Assembly: GCA_028714855.1 (NCBI GenBank)
Contig: JAQTLP010000009.1
Location: forward strand, 1-64,000
Reading direction: 5' to 3'
DNA: 64,000 nucleotides
Origin: Phycisphaerae bacterium
GTDB lineage: Bacteria > Planctomycetota > Phycisphaerae > Sedimentisphaerales > Anaerobacaceae
Part shown: positions 59,912 through 64,000 of the stretch, in pieces
Numbering within the stretch: the stretch's first letter is position 1
Layout of the letters: the number at the start of each line of letters is the position of its first letter
Notes under the pieces: model-generated
Told to the model about the DNA's origin: nothing
Database searches by the model: none
The model's input: the letters and a program-made list of their open reading frames with translations, nothing else
Position numbers and translations under genes: made by a program

Positions 59912-61801
59912 ATGACTAATCTTATGGCCTGTTCACAAAACAAAATTCAAATCGCTTCGCTCCAGCTTGGTAACGGCTGGAGCGGCAGGGTGGTATTATC
60001 AGACCTTTCAAGCGGCGTAGAGTTTTCGGCAGCGGACTGGATTAAGTGCCTCTCGCAGCCGCACCTGTTGTTCGAGGACGTCTCGAAAACCATCAAAGTA
60101 GAAGGCCGCAATCGCGTCGCGATAAAAAACCTCACTATCGCAGGTACAAATCTGAAAGCGGTAATTAAACGGAGCTGGCCTGAAGATGGTTTCAGTCAGT
60201 TTTTCCGCTCGTTCCGCTCCGGCAGGGCGGTGCGAAATTTCGATACAGCTTTGACACTTCATCGCCTCGGGATTCCGGCGGTGGCCCCGCTTGCGGTCAT
60301 GCAGGAAAAGAAAGGCCCGCTTACCCGCCAGAGTATCTACATCACCCGCTATCTCGAAGAAAGCTATGACCTCCGCGACTTTTGCCGCCAGTATATATCG
60401 GAGAGGCGACTATCGTTAAGAAAGCATCTCTCCAATCAGCTCGCCTCGATACTGGCGACGCTGCACAAAAACGGTTTATGGCACAGAGACTCGAAAGCGA
60501 ATAATTTTCTCGTTACACCGCAAGGTGGGGATAAATACAAAGTTCTGCTCACCGATATGGATGGTATTAAGCCGTATCGGCTGCGGCGAGAGGCTTGCCG
60601 GTTACGTTCATTGTGGCAGCTCGCCGCGTCGCTTATGTCCATCCCCGCTGTCAGCCGGACGGATTACCTGCGATTCTTTTTAGACTATTGTAATCTTACA
60701 GATATTGCCCCTTCGCAGCGGCGGGAGATTTACCGTCAGCTTGCGGAAATGGCCAAAGCTAAATATCGCCGCTTGACGCGGAAAAATATCCTGATAATCA
60801 AGCCCAGCTCGCTGGGTGACGTGGTTATGGCGCTGCCGGCGCTTTCGGCCCTTCGCAGGAGCTTTCCCCAGGCGAAGATTAGCTGGTTTATCCGGCCGGA
60901 GTTCGCGCCGCTTATTAAAAATCACCCCGATTTAAATGAGGTAATTCTTTTTGAGCGTAAGTTCTTGGGTCGTGCGTTGTCTAATCCGCGTGCTTTTGGC
61001 GCATTGGTTGCGCTTATCTGGCGGATTAATCGCTGTAAATTCGACATAGTAATCGACCTGCAGGGCCTGTTCCGCACCGCTGCTTTTGCCTGGCTGTCGG
61101 GCTGTAAAAAGCGTTTCGGAATGGCAAACGCCGGGGAATTCGCCCATCTCTTTTACACGAATAAGATTAAACAGGATAGTGTCTGTATCCACCTTGTCGA
61201 TTACTACCTCGAAATTGTCCGCCAGGCCGGCGCTGCAAAGATAGATGTGCAATTCCTGCTGCCGGTAGATTCTGTTGCTGCTGATTCGGTCAATAGATTG
61301 CTGAAAGCAAAAGACATTAAACCTGATAATTACGCCGTTTTTGTCCCCACGTCCGCACACGAGGATAAATGCTGGCCGGTTGAGCGTTTCGCCGCTTTGG
61401 CTGATAAAATTACTAAGCAATTTCACCTCTCCATAATCGCTACCGGCTCGGCTTCCGAAAAGCCAATTGTGGAAAGGCTCAAAAATAAAGCCAATGTCCC
61501 GATAGCCAATTTCGCGGGCGTAACTTCTATCGGCGAGCTGGTTACTCTGCTCAAAGGCGCCCGGCTGGTGGTAAGCAATGATACCGGCCCGGGGCATATA
61601 GCCGCGGCTTTGGGCGTGCCGGTTGTTTTGATTTTCGGCAGGTCTAATCCCGCCCGCGTGGCCCCTTACGGCAGGCCTGATTGCGCCGCGGCCATTGAGC
61701 CGAATGGCAGGGGCTTCGAGGCCGACAGCACTGACCCGAAACACGATATTAAAGCAATAACAGTCGATGAGGTTTATCAAAAGGTATGTGAGCAGCTTTA
61801 A
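59912..61801 (+). CDS. LPS-kinase-like domain fused to a heptosyltransferase (GT9)
   Basis: 629 residues. Residues about 60-290 are a lipopolysaccharide/Kdo-kinase (WaaP/KdkA) type domain: KAVIKRSWPEDGFSQFFRSF, RLGIPAVAPLAVM, YITRYLEESYDLRDF, catalytic HRDSKANNFLV and metal-binding LLTDMDG. Residues 300-629 are an ADP-heptose:LPS heptosyltransferase-type GT9 domain: ILIIKPSSLGDVVMALPALS, DIVIDLQGLFRTA, KRFGMANAG, VPTSAHEDKCWPVERFAALA, and VVSNDTGPGHIAAALGVPVV LIFG. So one protein probably adds a heptose to the LPS core and phosphorylates it. ATG 59912 follows TTG 59885; neither has a clear ribosome site. Confidence 0.86.
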   Translation: MTNLMACSQNKIQIASLQLGNGWSGRVVLSDLSSGVEFSAADWIKCLSQPHLLFEDVSKTIKVEGRNRVAIKNLTIAGTNLKAVIKRSWPEDGFSQFFRSFRSGRAVRNFDTALTLHRLGIPAVAPLAVMQEKKGPLTRQSIYITRYLEESYDLRDFCRQYISERRLSLRKHLSNQLASILATLHKNGLWHRDSKANNFLVTPQGGDKYKVLLTDMDGIKPYRLRREACRLRSLWQLAASLMSIPAVSRTDYLRFFLDYCNLTDIAPSQRREIYRQLAEMAKAKYRRLTRKNILIIKPSSLGDVVMALPALSALRRSFPQAKISWFIRPEFAPLIKNHPDLNEVILFERKFLGRALSNPRAFGALVALIWRINRCKFDIVIDLQGLFRTAAFAWLSGCKKRFGMANAGEFAHLFYTNKIKQDSVCIHLVDYYLEIVRQAGAAKIDVQFLLPVDSVAADSVNRLLKAKDIKPDNYAVFVPTSAHEDKCWPVERFAALADKITKQFHLSIIATGSASEKPIVERLKNKANVPIANFAGVTSIGELVTLLKGARLVVSNDTGPGHIAAALGVPVVLIFGRSNPARVAPYGRPDCAAAIEPNGRGFEADSTDPKHDIKAITVDEVYQKVCEQL

Positions 61802-62238
61802 AATTGGGTTCGTTTGGGTTCGTTTTTGCGAGTTGGTAGTTCGTAGTTTTTGGTTGTTAGTAATTGTAATATCTGGAGTTATATTCATTTTGGGGGTTTT
61901 GGAAATTGGGTTCGTTTTGCATAATTTGTTGTTTTTGATTGATTGACTTTTAACCGCAGATTGCGCAGATTCACACTGATTACTTAAATAAAAGTTGCCT
62001 AAGTTAACTGTGTTTTGTTGTTTCATGTTTTTCATAATGTTTAGAATATGTCCCTTTCTTAATAGGACGAACATGCGCGTTTGATACGAAAATTATGGGG
62101 CTTTTGAGGGGTCGGTTTTGGCTAAGTCGTTATAGCAAAAGGGATAAAAAATTTTTAAAAAATGGGTTTTTGGGATGTAGGTAGCAACGTTTTTGATTGA
62201 AGTACCCTGCTCAATCGCCGCGGGGGGCTATTTATTTT
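61802..62238. repeat. Repeat-rich spacer of planctomycete dispersed-repeat type
   Basis: No gene in these 437 bases. AAATTGGGTTCGTTT occurs at 61801-61815 and 61903-61917. Heptamers in GTT orientation at 61832-61859 (GTTGGTA, GTTCGTA, GTTTTTG, GTTGTTA). Translated on the minus strand, 61830-62010 gives peptides such as LCKTNPISKTPKMN and RTQTNPIL, recalling dispersed low-complexity peptides that recur in Phycisphaerae genomes, a non-coding repeat family in my view. A segment ACCGCAGATTGCGCAGATTC (61952-61971) resembles a dispersed bacterial intergenic repeat. Confidence 0.6.
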
Positions 62239-63000
62239 TTACGTTTTTTTTAAGAAAGCTGCGCCGAGGCCGAGCAGTAAAACCGTCGCCGGTTCAGGAG
62301 CCCCAATTACCCGGATGTTATCTACTGCACAACCCGGTATATTGGTGAAATCGCTGTCATCCCGTAAACTGAACCTGATACTTTCTATTATATCCGGAGG
62401 TTCCGGATAAGCCTGGGAAGTGTGAAAAAACTGTCCTGTCCATAAGTGATTTGAATTAGAATAGATGCTCCATAAGTTGTTCTCCATGTTAACAGTCACC
62501 GACATTGAGACCGTCTGTCCAAAATCAAAGGACCCAATTATATCGCCGTATGTTAAGTAACCATTTTCCAGAATGTTGCCGTAGGAATTCAAATCAAGCC
62601 TGACTACACTTGGCGTATCAAACAATACAACAAAGTTGTCATAAGCTCCTGCCATGAAGTTTTCCATGTATACATCGAAATCTAACCGGTAAACGGGATA
62701 ATGCTCAGTAAATTCCAAGTCGAGTTTGAATTGTGAGTATCGCAGAAATCCTGAGTCTTCTGGTATTAATTCGACTGGCTGCTGCGTCAGGCTGCCGAAT
62801 GAATTTCTTACAATCTGGTCGCCGAATATACTTTCAGTCGGAGTATTACGCGGCGGAGGACTATCTCCAGTGGTCATTTGTGAACCTACAGTGTGTGCAG
62901 GTGAGGAAAAATCAATATTATATATAGTATCGGCTTTTGTGAAAACCGGCAGGAATAATAAGAAAAGTGCCAGCAGCAAAAATAAAGTATTTCTTTTCAT
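62239..63000 (-). CDS. PEP-CTERM exported protein, 253 residues
   Basis: Signal peptide MKRNTLFLLLALFLLFLPVF, then a beta-rich 200-residue body with a jelly-roll-like pattern (YRLDFDVYMENFMAGAYDNF, VSMSVTVNMENNLWSIYS), and a C-terminal PEP-CTERM signal APEPATVLLLGLGAAFLKKT; the basic tail has lysines only, a weaker version than the arginine clusters at 9674 and 10806. GAGAAGGAGAAG precedes the ATG. It shows no similarity to the three other PEP-CTERM proteins of the window beyond the signals. Likely surface- or matrix-located; the beta-sandwich could bind carbohydrate. Confidence 0.82.
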   Translation of the reverse strand: MKRNTLFLLLALFLLFLPVFTKADTIYNIDFSSPAHTVGSQMTTGDSPPPRNTPTESIFGDQIVRNSFGSLTQQPVELIPEDSGFLRYSQFKLDLEFTEHYPVYRLDFDVYMENFMAGAYDNFVVLFDTPSVVRLDLNSYGNILENGYLTYGDIIGSFDFGQTVSMSVTVNMENNLWSIYSNSNHLWTGQFFHTSQAYPEPPDIIESIRFSLRDDSDFTNIPGCAVDNIRVIGAPEPATVLLLGLGAAFLKKT

Positions 63001-63050
63001 CTCTCTTCTCCTTCTCTCTTACCCTTTGTCCCCAGTCAAGGGCGTATTTT

Positions 63051-63078
63051 AGTATATGCTTTACAGCCGGATAGTCAA
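63051..63078 (-). promoter_or_regulatory. Candidate promoter of the PEP-CTERM gene
   Basis: Minus strand: TTGACT (63073-63078), a 16-base spacer and TATACT (63051-63056), 50 bases before the start codon. Confidence 0.6.
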
Positions 63079-63171
63079 GGAAAAACAGGGCGGAATTTGG
63101 TCTTAACCTACTGCGAGATTGATTGAAAAAAGATGGCGAACAAGTAAAGTAAGCTGCTCTGGATGATAGAT

Positions 63172-64000
63172 CTAATCCGAAGGTTGTGTGTATTCGACGT
63201 TTTTAATAAAACTATCTGCTTTCGACGCAAAAAACGGCATTTTGCTTCGCCAAAAGGTTTTATTCTCCTCGGATAGTGTATTATCGCTCGCAAGAACATC
63301 CTCGACGATGTTGGCGATATTACCCAAAATTCCTTTGAAGATTAACTGGTCCTGCTGAGCCATTGCCGCCACCTGCAACTGCTGTTTAGGAGGTGTGTTT
63401 TCAATCCTAATCGTTAATGCTTTGCCCCATTTGTCTGTTTTGCCCCATTTTGTCGTATCTGAGATTCCGCTGCCTTCACGCATTCCTATTTCAAAACGGG
63501 ACTTTCTCAATCTGTATCCGAGCTTGAATTCGAAAGAAGAGACAGGCAGGTGATTGCCATCATAAGATGGTTTCAGCAGTTGAATGCTAAGCTGGTTGTA
63601 ATTGTCCGATCTGATATTAGCATTAAGTTTAACCTTTTCATAAGCGAACAGATTTGGGTCGATTTCACTAAAGTGATTTTTTGCGATTGAGAGCTGTCTA
63701 ACGTAATTCCGCCATCCCGGAGCGGTGTTATGATAGGGGCGGTTATTGAGAACCTCTTTGACGAAATAACCTGCTCTGGTTAATACTTCATCGCCTTTGT
63801 CCAAGTCGTTGTAATCAACAACAACCAGCGACGGCTCCCAGTAAGCCGAGTAGGCAAAAAATATCCAGCCGATACCAAGCTTTTGGGCGAAATCAACCAG
63901 AGGGACCGCATATTCCCTATTTTTGTTCGTAGACTGGCTTGAATCCTCCTGTCCCAACTGTTCATATTCAACGTATCCCCACTCTCCTATTATTACGGGG
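63172..64000 (-). CDS. GH5-like glycoside hydrolase, C-terminal part (5' end outside window)
   Basis: The frame is open to the right edge: the codons before the first in-window start-like TTG (63957) read PVIIGEWGYVEYEQ, so the gene begins outside the window. PVIIGEWG is the strand that carries the nucleophilic Glu of GH5-type cellulases and mannanases, and GIGWIFFAYSAYWEPSLVVV is the following strand and active-site Trp region. After that come about 200 residues of beta-rich C-terminal domain (FEFKLGYRLRKSRFEIG), which I do not recognise. It ends without a signal or sorting tail. A secreted enzyme acting on a beta-glucan or mannan is likely, but only the catalytic half-motif is visible. Confidence 0.72.
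   Translation of the reverse strand, partial: PVIIGEWGYVEYEQLGQEDSSQSTNKNREYAVPLVDFAQKLGIGWIFFAYSAYWEPSLVVVDYNDLDKGDEVLTRAGYFVKEVLNNRPYHNTAPGWRNYVRQLSIAKNHFSEIDPNLFAYEKVKLNANIRSDNYNQLSIQLLKPSYDGNHLPVSSFEFKLGYRLRKSRFEIGMREGSGISDTTKWGKTDKWGKALTIRIENTPPKQQLQVAAMAQQDQLIFKGILGNIANIVEDVLASDNTLSEENKTFWRSKMPFFASKADSFIKNVEYTQPSD

Noticed and set aside
60932-62074. 380-codon minus-strand open frame across the heptosyltransferase gene
   Set aside because: Its first third is repeat sequence and the rest is antisense to the conserved GT9 domain. No ribosome site.

Overview
The window looks like chromosome of a Gram-negative planctomycete of the Phycisphaerae/Sedimentisphaerales type, probably from an anoxic or sediment metagenome. 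I infer this from the secreted LamG, dockerin-like and beta-helix proteins, several PEP-CTERM proteins with no exosortase nearby, a large pseudopilin cluster, LPS-type kinase and heptosyltransferase domains, and moderate base composition. No 16S rRNA or other marker is present, so the assignment rests on gene content alone.

Layout. 1-16 kb is a patchwork of envelope and exported proteins: the end of a LamG protein, a large TPR protein, murJ and rodA (cell wall), a PASTA/dockerin-like protein, three PEP-CTERM proteins (two are tandem paralogues), a lipoprotein, a GspG-like pseudopilin and a 960-residue beta-helix protein. Between them, on the minus strand at 11531-11705, is a decayed pseudopilin gene. 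16-18.5 kb holds a zinc alcohol dehydrogenase and cinA. 18.5-32.9 kb is one long type II secretion/type IV pilus-like cluster on the plus strand: two GspE/PilB ATPases, a PilT ATPase, a GspF/PilC platform protein, six prepilin-like proteins and a very large GspK-like protein. An intervening-sequence (four-helix-bundle) gene sits inside it, flanked by inverted arrays of a 7-bp repeat. 32.9-38.4 kb carries an inositol-monophosphatase-family protein, a DUF2752 membrane protein, a lipoprotein, a probable secreted zincin and another beta-helix protein.

38.5-51.2 kb is metabolic: serA, a phosphohexomutase, a CDF metal exporter and then an acetate/acetyl-CoA block. The block has an ADP-forming acyl-CoA synthetase, a CoA-transferase fused to a GNAT acetyltransferase, and an AcuC/HDAC-type deacetylase. 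These face, convergently, an acs-transporter pair. It pairs acetyl-CoA-making and acetyl-CoA-breaking enzymes with a candidate acetylase and deacetylase, so reversible acetylation of Acs is a plausible control. 51.4-61.8 kb contains a porin-like protein, tRNA-Arg(ACG), an aminotransferase, a 998-residue GT-C-like membrane protein, a GT2 glycosyltransferase, a fusion of a gamma-glutamylcyclotransferase-like domain with an amidoligase-like domain, a Nudix hydrolase, and a fusion of an LPS-kinase-like domain with a heptosyltransferase. The right end has a repeat-rich spacer, another PEP-CTERM protein and the end of a GH5-like glycoside hydrolase cut by the window edge.

Most noteworthy are the 7-bp repeat arrays around the four-helix-bundle gene (with related arrays at three other places), the acetate/acetylation block, the cyclotransferase-amidoligase fusion, and the pseudopilin fossil.
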